DNA of 64,000 nt. It comes from Todiramphus chloris collaris. Taxonomy: Eukaryota; Chordata; Aves; Coraciiformes; Alcedinidae. The stretch covers positions 731,870-795,869 of the forward strand of contig JANVCC010000120.1 in NCBI GenBank assembly GCA_025345505.1, written 5' to 3'. Position 1 is the stretch's first letter; each line of letters starts with the position of its first letter. Position numbers and translations under genes: made by a program. This document shows positions 10,759 to 24,480 of this stretch, piece after piece. Under the pieces are notes generated by a model that was not told the origin of the DNA, did no database searches, and saw only the letters and a list, made by a program, of their open reading frames with translations.

Positions 10759-13700
10759 CCTCACCCTTCTCAGCAGCTCCAGCCCCTAGAAGAAGGACTG
10801 AAGGCTGCCAGAAGCACTGACTGCTTGGTCAGAGACACCTCAGGTTAGGAGCAAGCCCATCTCCTGCTGCAGTGGCAGGTGAGCCCCAGTGACTGGGAGG
10901 AGAAAATGCCCTGAGATGAAGAGTGCACAGCTCAGAGATGAAGAGGTGTCTACATTCAGCCCATGTCCAGGGCTAAACTACAGCAGTTGCAATGACTGGC
11001 CAAGAAGGGGGATTGGGAAAAGGGGAAGAGACCCATGGGTGGGTGGATTTAATGAAACAGCCAAACTCATACCAATGCCAGTATAAAGTACAGAAGGTTA
11101 TACTCAGCCCAGCAAAGGTACACTGGTCACAGTAAACGGGAAAGTATCACAGGAGCAGGAAGAGAGGTGGGATCAGCAGATCAGACCCCCCCCATCCTCA
11201 GTAAACTTCCCTGTTTACATGAAATGTGATGTTTCTCGTCTGGGACAGACCTGTAGCCAACTTAGGTCACCTGCCTTGGCTGACTCCCAACTGCTCAAGG
11301 TCTGCAGACAATGGCAGGTCTGTGGTTCTGTCCCAGTGAAACCAGGACAAGAGGACACAGCTCAGAGATGAAGATGCTGCCTGGCAAGGACATGGAAATA
11401 TTCTCCAAGGTTGGAATAGCCTGTGCATTTCCATGCTGCATCTGCAGAGGTGCTTCCAGCTCACCTTCCAGATGGCTCTGCTCTGTGGACACAGCTTCTT
11501 CAATGCCTTTTGAAGAGCTTGAACTTCTTGTCCTGGGAAAGACTCCACTGTGCAGGCAGGTCATTGGAAGCATCCTGGCCAATACCTCTAGAAGTGATCT
11601 GTAGGTTTACAGAGGAAAATACCGATACGCATAGTTTAGCAGCCTTACCAGGACACCTTTCCAGGGCATATTCAGGACCATGAGAGCAATTCTGGGCTGG
11701 AGCAAAGGCAGCAATGCTTGTGCCATAAGCTCAGACTGGGAGCAGCCTACATGGCCTACAGGAGAGAGCACACCTCTGAGCTAATGGGTGTGCTGATGGA
11801 TCCAAAGACACAGTGATGATTCCCTGACCCTGGAAGCACATCAGGATGTTGTTAATGACCGAGGTCGGATTTTCTTCATGATGACCTGCCACCAGAGAGA
11901 TGTGATGTGCAATTTGGCTTCCTACGCTATTCCAGGACTATAAGCTGTAGTATTTTCTTGGTTGAAAGAAAGAGCTAGGAATAAGCACAAAATACCATGA
12001 TGAAGAGACTCAGTGTCCTCAGTGACCTCTGAGCAGGTGTCTGGGAGAAGATGTAGCTGAATGACTCGTGGGAGGAGCAGAAAGAGTCAAGGGTGTAAGT
12101 CACTTAAGCCCTTTTAAGCCTCCATTGTGAATTATTGCCAGTAGTCTTAGGCTTAGATCCCGGGCAAGCAGGCTGACACAAATGACACACTATTTTGCAG
12201 AATATAAATGATGCAAGAAAAGCAAAGCCTGAGATCCAGCACACAGCGCCAGGTTTCCGGCAATGGTACAGCTGTGAATCACGCTTGGTTTCTATCACCG
12301 TTGGATGTGGCCCATGGTTCTGAAGTTACAGAGGAGAATATAAAATGAAAAGAAAACAAGATCTGAAATAAATGAGGTGAGAAGTGAACATCAGTATGTG
12401 CAAGCAGACAGAGCAACCTTTGCTTTTCACGTAACGTGCAATATGCAAAGAAGTCTGTAGAAGGGTAGAGGCTGGTAGGGGAGCCCATTAGCCAAGTAAT
12501 TAAAATAGAAGCAAAAAGGGAAGAAAGAGAACAATGGAAAGTTTTGAAAGACAAGGATATTGAAGAAGAGCAGAGAGAAAGGGCACTTCTTCAAACACTA
12601 CCAAAAGATGGTTCTCTCCTAAAGGGCAAACACGGGCTCCTGTGTCTGATGAGTCTCTGCACCAAAATGCACCATCCAGTGAAATCAGAGGAGCTGCAGG
12701 AGAGGCTGGATTAATCTAGCAGCTTCTGCAGTCAAAGCACGACCTGAGTATTAAACTCAGGGAGCACCAGGAGAATGTGAGCCCCCATGTGAGTCCTGTG
12801 GTTTCTCTTCAGGCTCTTGAGGCTTTGCTTATAACCTGGATCTTGCTGATACCTTAAATGAGGAAGAAGAGAAGAGCATCAGCTGGGATCATACAAGTCA
12901 TGGGAATGTGCAGGAATGGTTAGACCCCAAGGGCACCATCCTCAACAACAGCATGGCCTTGCACAAGGGTGAGGTGCCACCTTATCATGTCCCTCACTCC
13001 CAGACAGACTTGGCAATGAAGGTGGTCTTCACATCAGTCATCCTATTGTCCCTCTCCCTGGATTCACCCAACAGCCATAGTTAGAGGAACTGCCTTTTCT
13101 CTCCTTTGACTTGCTTTTGGTTTAGTGATGCTATCATTAATTTCACTCAGACTAATTCAATATAAATACAGTTCCACCAGCCTTAACAGATTGGCTTTAG
13201 ATTTATAGCAAGGCAAAGGGTGGCAGTATTTAATTCTTTCCTTAATTATTGTTTTTCCTCTTTCCATTTTTATCTGTCTCTGATTAAGGAAGAAGAGGAA
13301 AATATTGTCATTCCAGCTGGACAAAGTTAACCCACAAACCCTCCAGTTTCCTCATTTTCAACCAGTGCTGAAGGAGACGACCTCTGTGAGTACCTCTGCC
13401 TGTGCTCCAAGAACACGCGAGCTCTGCCTGTTTGAGCACAGGTCAGCTGCAGACTGGAAGGCCATTAACTGCATTTGCAAGGGATGCAGTCTTGGTGGGA
13501 CTGCATGGGATGCAGACCTTGCCGTTCCATCACAGCATGACTGTGGGAGCAGCAGTGCTCTGACCACGGCTCCACAGCTCCTGCAGAGCCAGCTTGTGCC
13601 TGCCCTGTCCAGAGCACGGGCAAAGGGACCTTGCAGGAGATCCTACGGACAGATGTGTAGACCTGCCTTGTCTGCCTGCATGAATCAGTCCAAGGGGAAT

Positions 13701-16700
13701 CCAGAGTCCAGTGAAGATGGTTAATGGGTGAAGATGAACCTTGGAGTTTTGTGTTATTTCTGCACAGCACGTCAGTGCCTTGGGTGCAGCTGAGGCACAC
13801 CAGGTCCCACGACCATGCAAGCCGCTGTGGTGTTGTGGGGACCCCACGTTAGCTGTCCCCGTGGGCAGGCAGCACACCCCCCTCTGCAGACTCATGGCAT
13901 CTCTTGCCTCTTGCACACCCATGTGCCATGCTTGGCACCAACGCATGCGGGGCAAGAGCCTGGTGTGAGCTCAGACATCAGCATGGCTTAGCCAAGCTCC
14001 CCGCTCACCCAATTTGCTCCATCCTCCCCGATGCTCTGGCAGCATCTCTCCCTCCTCTCCCCTCACCCACTCACAGAAGTGCGTTCCTGCAGATTGCTTT
14101 GTAGTAATTAACACATCAGTGGGGCTGGAATTGCAGAGCAGGGAAGTGGAACAGGAGGAGAAGCTAACGAGGTCAGAAGACAGCATGTGGCATCCCCGTG
14201 AGGAGAAGGAAGAGGATTCAAAACCTGCTGCAATCAAAGCAGCACCTGCCCGGGATGAATCCCCGGGGCTAGGAGAGCGAAAGGAGAGGGAGAGGATTTC
14301 TTACTGTAACAGACGGCAGCAAGCCTTTCTCTCCCGTTTGTTTCAGAGACTAATTAGGTCAGTGTTGCCCTTGTAGGTTTAGACTGGAAACCTGAGCTCT
14401 GCCTGTGCTCCTGATCCAGGGGTCCTGGCAGACAGGAGGGAGCAGGTTGGACCACAAGGCTGGGACAGCCGGTTCATGGCTTTACACAGGGTGTACTCTG
14501 TGCTCTCTGCCCCTTGATACCCGTTTGGTTTAAATGGCTTTTCACCTCCAGCCTCATGGCAGAACAGTGCTCCCACTTCCTCAGCCCCACGCTGGCAAAT
14601 TGTCTGGAAGGCAAAGCAGGTATCACTAAAAAGCCCACCCTGCCTCCATGGACAAGTGTCAGTAACGCTGCTGGCACAGGGACAACTTCTCCCACCTCTC
14701 TGCCGCCGTGTCCAGAGCTCACAAGGCTGTTTTAAGTCACAGAGTCCTTCACCTATGAGTTTTTCACTGATCTGTTTCTTTCATAGCATACTCTGGGAAA
14801 GTTCTTTGGGATCAACTCCAAACCCCTGAACTTTGGGGCAGTTTGAATCTGTGCTTGTTCTCAGTTGTGAAACACTGAGCTACAGAGCAAAACAGAGCAC
14901 CAAAAAATTGCAGCAAAGCAAGGACAGGCCAGAAAAAGGGGTCAGCATGGAAGAGAGCAGAAAGATCCATCACCACTCACCATCACTGCTCCCTGCACTT
15001 CTGCAGAAAGAAAACAATAAAATCAAAGCACAATGTATCCTGAACATGGTTCATAATTTCATTTGCCAGCGATATACAAACATAATTCCTAAATCCTTGG
15101 GTACCAAGGGATGAGGTGGCTTGCAGAGGGGAGAAGAGAGGAAATTCTTTCTTACGGGGTTCATTACATTGCTGACTACCATGAAATCCTGCCCGGCTCC
15201 TCTGAATCACAGTGGAGAGCAGAACTGGTCAGTCACTGGACACAGGTTTGATAAAGTCTGTTGGTTCCTATGCCCATAATAGCATCATATTAAAGCACGG
15301 GGATGGCAGCGGTTCCCAGATCTGTTTTGGTGAGGGCCAAGGTCATGGCAGACAGGCAGCTCCAAGCCTCCTCCCTTTCGGAGGCTATATGATCCAGGAG
15401 GTGACATCCCTTTGGGCAAGTGCAGCACACCCCTGCTTTCATGGGGGAAAAGGGAACCTAATGCTGATACCACCCAGACAAATCGTCACAGGGATTGAAT
15501 CCTGGTCATCGGCCTCCTCTCGGTGCCCCTCTTGCAAACACAGGTTCATGTGTGCACACACAACCCCCCCACACACCCCCCCCTTCTCCTCCCCTTTCAG
15601 CAGACGCTGGTAAAGTGGGTCACCTTGTGGCACCAGGAAGGTCCTCCTGCGTGACAGCTATTCCTGCAGAAAGATGTCAGCCCTTCAGCATCTCTCATGC
15701 TATGTGTGGGTTGTGCTGTCATGATCTCCTGCTTTATCAGGTCAGTCTCTATGGCATCTAACCTGGGAACTAATGGTTGGTTCCCACAAGAGGCTCGCTC
15801 CTGTACTGGGTTTGCTGTCACAGCATCTCCATGACAATGACATCCTGGGAAAGTGACAGCGTCCTGTTGATTTTTCCAGATCAAAGGTGCTTGCTTTGGA
15901 AATCAGAAGCTGTTTTTCTTCCCATGCAGCTTGGTTGTGTCGGCTGTTGGTGAGGGACGCAGCACAGGTGCTGTCAAAGCTGGCGAGGCTCAAGTCAGGA
16001 GCCCTTTCCCTCCAGCCCAGCCTTGTTGGCGCAGCCTGTGGGCAGGTTGCTGTTCAGGCAGGAGCGCGTGTCCTCTTGTCACCCTTGTCACTCTGAAGGA
16101 TGGTAGGTGGCATCATAATGCAATGCCTTCTCTGCCTTCATTCTCCTCCTCTCCTTTCAACGCTCAGCTCTGTTTCTTGCTTTCTGCCACGCTGCACCTT
16201 GCCCCAGAGCTAATGGCACCAGCATCTTCTTCCTTCCACCAAAAAAGGAGAGATGTGAGAGGGATGGCAGGACTTAGCCTTCTTCTCTGGGGTCTTCAGT
16301 TTTACTCCCTTTCTCTCTGGACTTTCGAACCTGGAATTTCTTCCTCTCTGGACAGCGGGGGGTGGCAATGGGAAGGCAGAATTCTCCTTCACCCTTCTGC
16401 TGCCCTGCCCCTGCACACAGACAGCCCACAGCACTCAGCTCCTGGAGGAGGAGACACTGCCAGGGCTTTGCTGCCCAGTCTTGCCCCCATCACTGCAGGG
16501 CAAGTCTGGCTCCTCCTACTTGGAGCAGGCTTCCCAAAGGAAAGGCTGGCACCTTGTGTGCTCGCACTGATGCTCTCTCCCCTCTTTCCTCCAGGTAGGA
16601 CCCACAGATCTCTCCTCCAGCAATACCCAGAGAGTCGCCCTGCAGGGAGCATCCCCTTTCCCTGCTGCCTCCCCACTGCAAGAGGTCTCTTCTCATAATC

Positions 16701-17284
16701 TCTCCACCTTTCCTTCCTCTTTGCTCCTGCCCTGGCATGGCAGGAACAAGCCAGGAACTCTACAAGAGCCTAATGGGATGGTTGCTGATCCCTCCAGCAC
16801 TGACCTATCAAGCCCTGCAGGACACCACCAGCCCCACTTGATCACACTGGCAGTGAATCAGCACCGACCACACCAATGTGGATTGACCCTCATGAGCTGG
16901 AGAGGGCAATGGCTGTGATCACTGTCAACTTCTGTCTTGGGCTACGAGTTGTAATCACCATAGCTTGGTGAGCATTTTTGTTTGCAAGAAGCCAGACTTA
17001 ATTTGATGGCAAAGTGTCTGTAAAAACTGAGGAAAAACCATGCCCCTGCTCTTGGAGGCTGGATTATTAAAAATAAACCCTGGTCTAAAATACAGATGCT
17101 GTTGTTCTAGTCTGTAGTGCAAAAGTGATTTTTCATCGTGTTGTTGAGATTTCAGTATTTTTAAATCCCCTTGGACACTCGCATGCCAGCTGCATGGAGA
17201 AAATGGAGAATAATTCCACTGTTACACAGCTTTTGCTGTGGATAGTTTGGGGCCAGTCCTCCCCACTTTGTTCCGTGAGTACTT
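10759..17284. other. Intergenic DNA, no gene supported
   Basis: This is unique sequence. It includes a C/CA-rich patch at 15552-15585 and GC-rich open frames (up to 255 codons at 15931-16698) without motifs or consistent splice sites. No RNA genes were seen. Confidence 0.4.
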
Positions 17285-17905
17285 CTCACCTAGAGCAGGT
17301 CACACAGGAACGTGTGCAGGCGGGTTTGGAATCTCTCCAGAGAAGGAGACCCCACAACCTCCCTGGGCAGCCTGGGCCAGGCTCTGTCACACTCACAGTG
17401 AAAAAGTTTTCCCTTATGTTTCTACAGAACCTCTTATGCTCCAGCTTCCGCCCGTTGCCCCTTGTCCTATCATTGGACATAACAGAGAAGAGCCTGGCTG
17501 CATCCTCCTGACACTCACCCTTTATGTATTATAAACATGAATGAGGTCACCCTCCAGCCTCCTCTTCTCCAAGCTAAAGAGCCCCAGCTCCCTCAGCCTT
17601 CCCTCAGCAGGGAGATGCTCCACTCCACTCCCTTAACCATCTCTGTGGCTCTGCACTGGACTCTTTCCAGCAGTTCCCTGTCCCTCTTGAACTGAGGGGC
17701 CCAGAACTGGACCCAATATTCCAGATGTGTCCTCACCAGGGCAGAGTAGAGGGGGAGGAGAACCTCCCTGACCTACTAACCACACTCCTTCTAATCCACC
17801 CCAGGATGCCATCGGCCTTCCTGGCCATGAGGGCACACTGCTGGCTCCTGGCCACCCTGCTGTGGACCCCCAGGTCCCTTTCTCCTGGCCCAGTCTCTAG
17901 CAATC
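17285..17905 (-). repeat. CR1 LINE fragment, minus strand
   Basis: This is reverse-complemented CR1 covering the C-terminal reverse-transcriptase codons and most of the 3'UTR, without the terminal tail. It closely resembles the plus-strand copy near 37000-37560, so the two form a long-range inverted pair. Confidence 0.92.
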
Positions 17906-20900
17906 AGTGCCCATGCGCTGGCAGAGGGAGGTACCATTGTGAACGGAGCCAGAGCTCTTCATTCTGCTGATGAGAGCAAAGGTGTGAAAGTTTGACTTCA
18001 GGGCAGTCTTGCTCGAGTGATGCTGGAATGGACACAAACACAAACTTTGCTGGTGTCTCACCTTTCCAGATCCTTTGGTGAGAACTCTTACACGCTCCTG
18101 GCCTCAGGCTGTGTCCTCTGTCTTGCCTTCCATGTGCTCATTAGTAGGATAGCAAGATGAATCAGTAGGGTCACCCCATCTCCACAGTTGTCATGCTTTC
18201 TGCATAGCTTGGTGGCTCCACATCGGGCTAATTCCCGTATGTCACAGCTGAGGATGTGGATGGAAGGAAGCACACATCAAGAACCACAAACATCACCTTA
18301 TGCAGCTTCCAGCTGGGAGGTGGGGTCTCCTTTGTGCTGCTTCAGCATGTAGTTTACACCTCTACAGCTGCTGCCTATGGCCAGGGCAGCAGAGGTGGAA
18401 TTTCTAGGAAGAGTTCATATCTTCAGGTAAACAGAGACATGTGACTGGGGAAACCAGGCCAGCTGCTGTAATGAAGCTATCACAAAGCTCTCTGGAGCAC
18501 TGCAAGACAGAAGAAGCCAGAGGGAAGCAGAGGCTCTCCTCCATCCCCAGCACGTTCAAGCTCATGTGCTAGCACAGGGTCCATCCCATGTGCCCTCTCC
18601 TGTCTGTGCTAGGGCCAAGGCTGAGATCCAAGCCTCCCAGCTAACTACCTCTCCATTTCACCGGCCTTGAAAGCCCTCCAGGCACAGACTCAGGACTCCG
18701 ATAGGGTTGTTTCAAACCTCATCCACTCACCCATGCTGCTTTTCATCTGGTGATGGTTTGTTTAACCTGTCCCTAGCAAGTGACCCATGAGGATCCTGGC
18801 AGTGTTTATGCTACCACTGATTAGCAAATAGCCGTGTGACCCACTGGGAAAATCTAAGTCAAGTCCTTGTCTAGCTACTGACCCATGTAAACACTAAGAA
18901 TTACTCCTCCAGCTGGAGTGATACAGGTCTGAGGTCAGAGGATTAAGCTACAGGGAGTGAGGGCTGCTTTGCTTCCCAGTGACAGCATCTGCACAGAGGT
19001 TTGGTGACTTACACTGACAGGCACTGCCTTCCCCCCTCTGCCCAACTCAGCTTTCCCAGCCCCCAGGAGACAAGCCCAGAGCATCCATCTGTTTGATCGC
19101 TCACCTCATGGGCCTGGGAAACCAGCAAAGGGTGCAAAGAAAACAAAAAGAGGTCAGAGAAGAAGCAGAGTGAGAAAATAGACGCGAAGAAACAAGAGGG
19201 TCTCTGTATGCCAGGCGTGGGACATCCCTGCTTTCCATAAATGCCACTTTGGAAGTGATCCCAAAGAAGAGGGAAGAGAGACATCTTCCACCCCCAGCAC
19301 TTGTCCTGTATCACCTATAGTCACTGGCTCAGGAGTGAGCACAGTGGGATCACCGGGGTCAGGGAGACACAGAAAGAGCTGCTGTGATGAACTCGGTGTG
19401 ACAATTCTGGTACAGCCAAGGCCAGAAGCGCTGAGTACACTCGAGGTTTCCACTCAGGTTCCTTGAATGCTTACTGCCACCGAGTTTTCAGCCGTGCCTC
19501 TGGCTGTACCTTCCCCCCTTTGCATGCTTGGAAGCAATTATTCCAGCAAAGTGGCATTCATGGTTATTCACAGTGCCGAGGCAAGTATTGGAGCTGCACA
19601 TGTGAGCTGATGGCTCTCAAAAGTGATGTGGCATCAGGAACACAAAAAGAAACAGTCTCTGCTCTTCCTGCTTCTGCTCCAGTTAGTCCTCCTGAGAGGC
19701 ACAGGAGAAAGGAGGGCAGCTCCTCTGACACTTGCTAGCAAAGGGGTGAGCAGGGCATGTGAAGGGCCAGGGTGACCCAAATTTCACAGACGCAGCCCAG
19801 GAGGAGAGGGCCAGCAGGTGAAGCTCTGGGCCGTGTCTGGACTGATGGCAGGGGTGCACTCTTCAAGATCCACTGGATCTCCATTGGATCCTGTGGGGTC
19901 CCAACTATCTTCACCCTTTGTCCAGAGAGTGATGGTTTCTGGTGCCTCCTCCCAGAGACAGCTTTGGTCACATAGAGTCCCCTGCCCAGGAGGGGTATCA
20001 GGTATCGCCTTGGTTTACACTAAGCAGCATTTCTGGGGTTACATGAAATGGGAGAGAAGGCTACAAAACACGGGCTTATCAGCTGAAAGGAATGTCTTCT
20101 GGAGAAGTCTCCTCACTTCCCCTTGACTGTATCTGGAATTGCAGAGGAGCTGGCTGCTGTGACACAGCTGCTCCTGGCACAGTGCCTCAGACAAAGAGCA
20201 GGATGGATTTACTGGGACTTGGGTGACATTAATAATAGATAGTTGTCCTGAAATAGCAGTTTTCTCTCTATCTCCAAGCTCCATACAAAGAGAGCTCTCG
20301 TTTCCCAGGGCAGTACGTGACCCTGTGTGTCCATGAGAGCTGGGAATGGCGTACACCATCCTGTGACACCAGCTCTGGATCCTTCTCATGGGGCCTCTGC
20401 CACGGGCCTCTTGCCTTCTCACCTGAACCTCCAACCCCACCCCATATCGAGGGGATAATTAACAGCACGCGCTGCCCTTCGCCCCACTCTCATCTGCGTT
20501 GTAAACTGATAACCCACAACAAGTGTCTCTTACGTAGTGGAAACTCATCCTTCACCTGCTCCACTGGCCTTATCTGATACCTGCTGCCTTACCTTGGCGC
20601 AGCGGCAGCGAGCTGAGAGCAGACCTCTTCAAGGAGATGGCTTCCTCGTTTTCACCGATCTGGGTCTCTCATGAATTTAAACATGAGTTACAGGCTATCA
20701 GCTGTTTGTCCTGATAATTACATGCACAAGGAATTTGTTTCAGTTGAAGAGAAAGTAGCAATTCCTTTGACTGAAAGTTGTTTGGAGGAACTGCGGCTTA
20801 TACAAATGAGTCTTGCAACACTCCCAGTGCCAACTGCTCTGCGACCTGTTCTGCCTCAGCATCGCGTCCCTTTGTTATTCACCTCGGCACTCGGCAGTTA

Positions 20901-23559
20901 ATTGCGAGCTCACACTTTTTCTCGGCTAGCTGGCTTCCTGCTGTTTCATGATTCATTACTTGTAAATGAGTCCCTGCGGTTCCCCAGCAGAGCTGGTTCC
21001 CAGCCACACAAAACCCCTCCGCTCTGTCCTTTGGCTGAGCTTTTGCCCTGTCGTGCGTGCCTGCCACTGGGGAAACTGGGCTGAGCTACAGGTAGGAGCT
21101 GCCATTTGAGGAACTGTTTCATCTTCTTCAAAAGGATCCTTTTTTTTTTTTTCCCAAGATCCCAAAGTTTCTATAGACTTTAGGCCTGTGGAGTGAGTTC
21201 CCTGCTGTGCAACAGCTTCAGGCAGGGCTACAAGTCATCTCCAGACCGGGACCATGGCAAAAAGACCTACCAACAGCGCAATTGCTCCTCACCATGATCC
21301 CCACAGCAGTCCACTCATGTGCAGCGTGCATCCCAGCCCAGAACATCGACCCTTGGCCAAAACACCACCAATGCCCAGGGACATCCCGGTCATGTCTCTG
21401 GGAACAGTTGTTTAAGATCACTACTTGAGCGTCACCTCTGAACTAGATCAATAATTTGTTATCTGTCACCTGAGGTGGATGGAGAATAACCATCCCAGAC
21501 TGGAAAAATGAATTCTGTTGCAGTTTGCAATGAAATCCCTGAGTTTCAGAGTGTTTGTCCTGGAAAGATGAAGCACCTGCTCCAGCACTGTGTGTACGGC
21601 AGGATCCTGCCACCCAGGGCAGCAGAGCACTCTGCAGTGGGGCATGCCACCCAGAATCAGCTTCTGACCACTCACCACTCGCTCAGTGGGAAAAGCCTCA
21701 CCAGGATTTGTGTGACTCATCCATGGCAGGACAGGCACAACCTACTCCAGGTGCCCCAAAATCCTGTCCTGGGAACCCATGTGCCTGTGGGCAGGTCCCA
21801 GACCTGCTCCTGGTCTCTAGGGCTCAACCCCAGGGCACAATCTCCCTGACTGGCACCCCTTTTCCAACTCCCTGGGTAGGACATTGCTGTGGTAAGAGCT
21901 ACAGTCGGGATGAACTCCAGCTGTGAGGGTGGCTGGTGTCCCGTTCCCCTCAGAGTACGACAGTTTAATTTTCTGGAGTTGGGCTAAGGAGCACACACTC
22001 CTTACAGCAACTTCTGACACTGCAGAGAGTTCATACACACGACACAAGCCATCCCAAAGCAGGACTCCTCGGATCAGCTTCCCTGGGCTCATCTCAGTCT
22101 TCACAGAGGTGACATCTGAGGCATTAATGCAGAGCACATCACCCTGTGGAAGGTCCTCACAAGCAAACAGAACCTCCAGAAGCAGTGAGAGTGGGGCATG
22201 CCCAGCACTGGCAGGGCACCAGCTGAGCCAGGCAGGCAGTGGCAGTGTGAAGACGGGACAGAACCTATCCTGGTGAGAACCAAGTCATGAAAGCATTTAG
22301 GCAATGGTTCCATCCCTCCAGAAGAGCAGTTCCAATTCATGGCAGGAGTTCAGCAAGTGTGTTGTGTGTCTGCAGCCTTCACGATGAGGACACCATTGCC
22401 CCCGGGGTGTTAGCCCACCCTCCAACCCAGAGTCAGGAGTCCCTCAAGCTAATGGTTGTACATGGAGAGACTTGGTACCTGCATTTTTGCTAAACCTTGC
22501 CCCAACAGACTGTTTTCTGATTCCAGACAGAGGCTCTCAGCAGCACTGTAGGGCCATAAATGCCAACCTGCAAGAGAACATTTGTTATGCCAGGATGTCG
22601 AGTGCCTCGTGTGTGTGCCATCCTGGCTGGCTGCCATAGGTACGACCGTAGGGACATCAGCTGTGACCACAGTCCCCTCTGAGAGCCCCTGGAAAGAAAA
22701 GGAGGAGGAATGTAAATTTTCACTAGGCAGCATTGCAAGGTAGGAGTAACCTTCTCCCAGCCATTGGGTTAGGACTGCTCCTGACTAACTCACTGCTTCC
22801 CAGCAACAAGTGAAATTAAAGATCAGTCAGGAGTTTGCAACCCAACTTGGGCAGTTGGTTTGGGGAATCTTCCCTCTCCCTGGGGGAACGTTTTTAAACA
22901 ACCTGCCTAACAAATGGGTATGACCAACTCTGATGGTGACTACCACAGGACGGGACCATTTAAGCAATCACTTCTCCAGGACTGATGGGGGGTGTGTGGT
23001 GTGCTGTGCTGTGGAGTGACATCCCTCTACACTCACAGCCGTGCTCTATCCCTAGAGGGATGTGGACAAACTGCTTCCCCCACTTCCCAGGCAGCAGGCT
23101 GGCATGGCAGGAGTCTTCATCTCTGGAACAGCTTCCTTTCCCTTTGTAGTCAGATAATGACAATGATTTCTTTTTTGTTTCACTTTCTTTCTTGTCACCA
23201 ACATTTCTTTTGTCCCTTTCTCCCTTTCCAAATGTTAATTTCCATCCTTGTCTCAGCTGTAGCTGTTTCAGTGCATTGTCTTTTGCCAACTGAATTGAAA
23301 TCCTCCTCGACAGACAGATCTTAGAAAATTAACATCACGCTGCAATTTGGAACGAGAACAGCTGAAGCAGCTGCTCAGCTGAAGAGAAAGAGAGACAAGA
23401 ACAACAGGACCGTTAGTCTGAAAAGCACCTCCAACCCAGAAGAGCTTTGCAAACTTGGGGCCATACTCTGCCTGTATTCATCAGAGTGGCGTCACTTTAT
23501 CATTTGAGGCCAGAAGAAATACCTAAGGACAGAGAGTTAGGCAGGGTTTATATTGCTGT
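17906..23559. other. Intergenic DNA with possible regulatory patch
   Basis: No gene was recognised. The segment 20450-20960 combines several GATA-type sites with E-boxes and A/T-rich sequence, and is listed separately as a candidate element. A T-homopolymer lies near 21139-21152. Confidence 0.4.
20450..20585. promoter_or_regulatory. Cluster of GATA and E-box motifs
   Basis: GATAAT (20454), TGATAA (20508-20513) and the overlapping TTATCTGATA (20570-20579) lie with E-box CACCTG (20553-20558). CTG (20564-20566) is followed after nine bases by GATA (20576-20579), the spacing of composite GATA/bHLH sites. Such motifs also occur by chance. Confidence 0.25.
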
Positions 23560-24480
23560 TGAATTTCATCAGCTGGGTTAAGAAGAGGACCGTGAACTAT
23601 GGGCCAGTCAGTCTCATGTCAGTGCCTAGGTAGGTCATGGATCTTTTAATCTTGGAGTCCTTATCCAAACCTGTGAAGGTTGAGGAAGCAACCAGAAAGA
23701 GTCAGAATGGGTTTACCAAGGAGAAATCAAGCTTGGGCAGCCTCATTGCCTTCTAGGACAGTATGAGCTGGGCAAACCTACATTTAGGTGGTTGAAAGGT
23801 GGCCAGACCACTTGACTTAATGGTCATCAGCAATAGACTGACAGTTGGCTGGTGGGCATTAAATGTGTGTTAAATTAAATGTGGCCCCAGTGTTGTATTT
23901 GAGTTCACATCATTCAACATTTGGACAGAGAGCTTGCTCTCAACAAATGCACAATACAAAATTAAGGGGAATGGCTGTTGTCTCAAATGAGATAACATCA
24001 AACCACAGGGACTTTGGAAACTGGATCTTGGAGTGGGTCAACACAAACCTCATGACATCACTAGGGAGAGGTTCAAAAGTCCTACACATGGGGCAGAATA
24101 ATGCCATAGTTGGGTCCAGTTTGGACCCAACTGGCCGCGTGCCAGCTGGGCTGGTAAGGATCTGGGTGTTACAGTGGTATGAGGTCCAGTGTGACCCTGT
24201 AGGAGCACACTCTCATTGTGGATAAGGGAACCACTGGGCTGACCTGGGGGCAACATAGCAGTACATCAGATGGAGGCCAGTAACCATCCGTCTTCCTCAG
24301 CACTGCTAAAGCCACACCTGAAACACTGCATCTGGTGTTGGGCTCCCACTTCAAGAGGGATGTAGGGAAACTAGAGAGGGGCCAGTAGAGGAAGACCAAG
24401 ATGATCATGGGTCTGGGACACATGACCAAGAAGGAGAGGCAAGGAGTCTGGGCTGCATTAGTCCAGCAGAGAGGGTAAGT
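23560..24480 (+). repeat. Old diverged CR1 LINE, plus strand
   Basis: The order of recognisable CR1 segments is preserved (GTGAACTATGGGCCAGTCAG, then GTTTACCAAGG, GGATCTGGGTGTTACAG and a GGGCTCCCACTTCAAGAGGG-like part), but divergence and deletions are high and the 3' tail is lost. It derives from the reverse-transcriptase region and is non-coding now. Confidence 0.75.
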
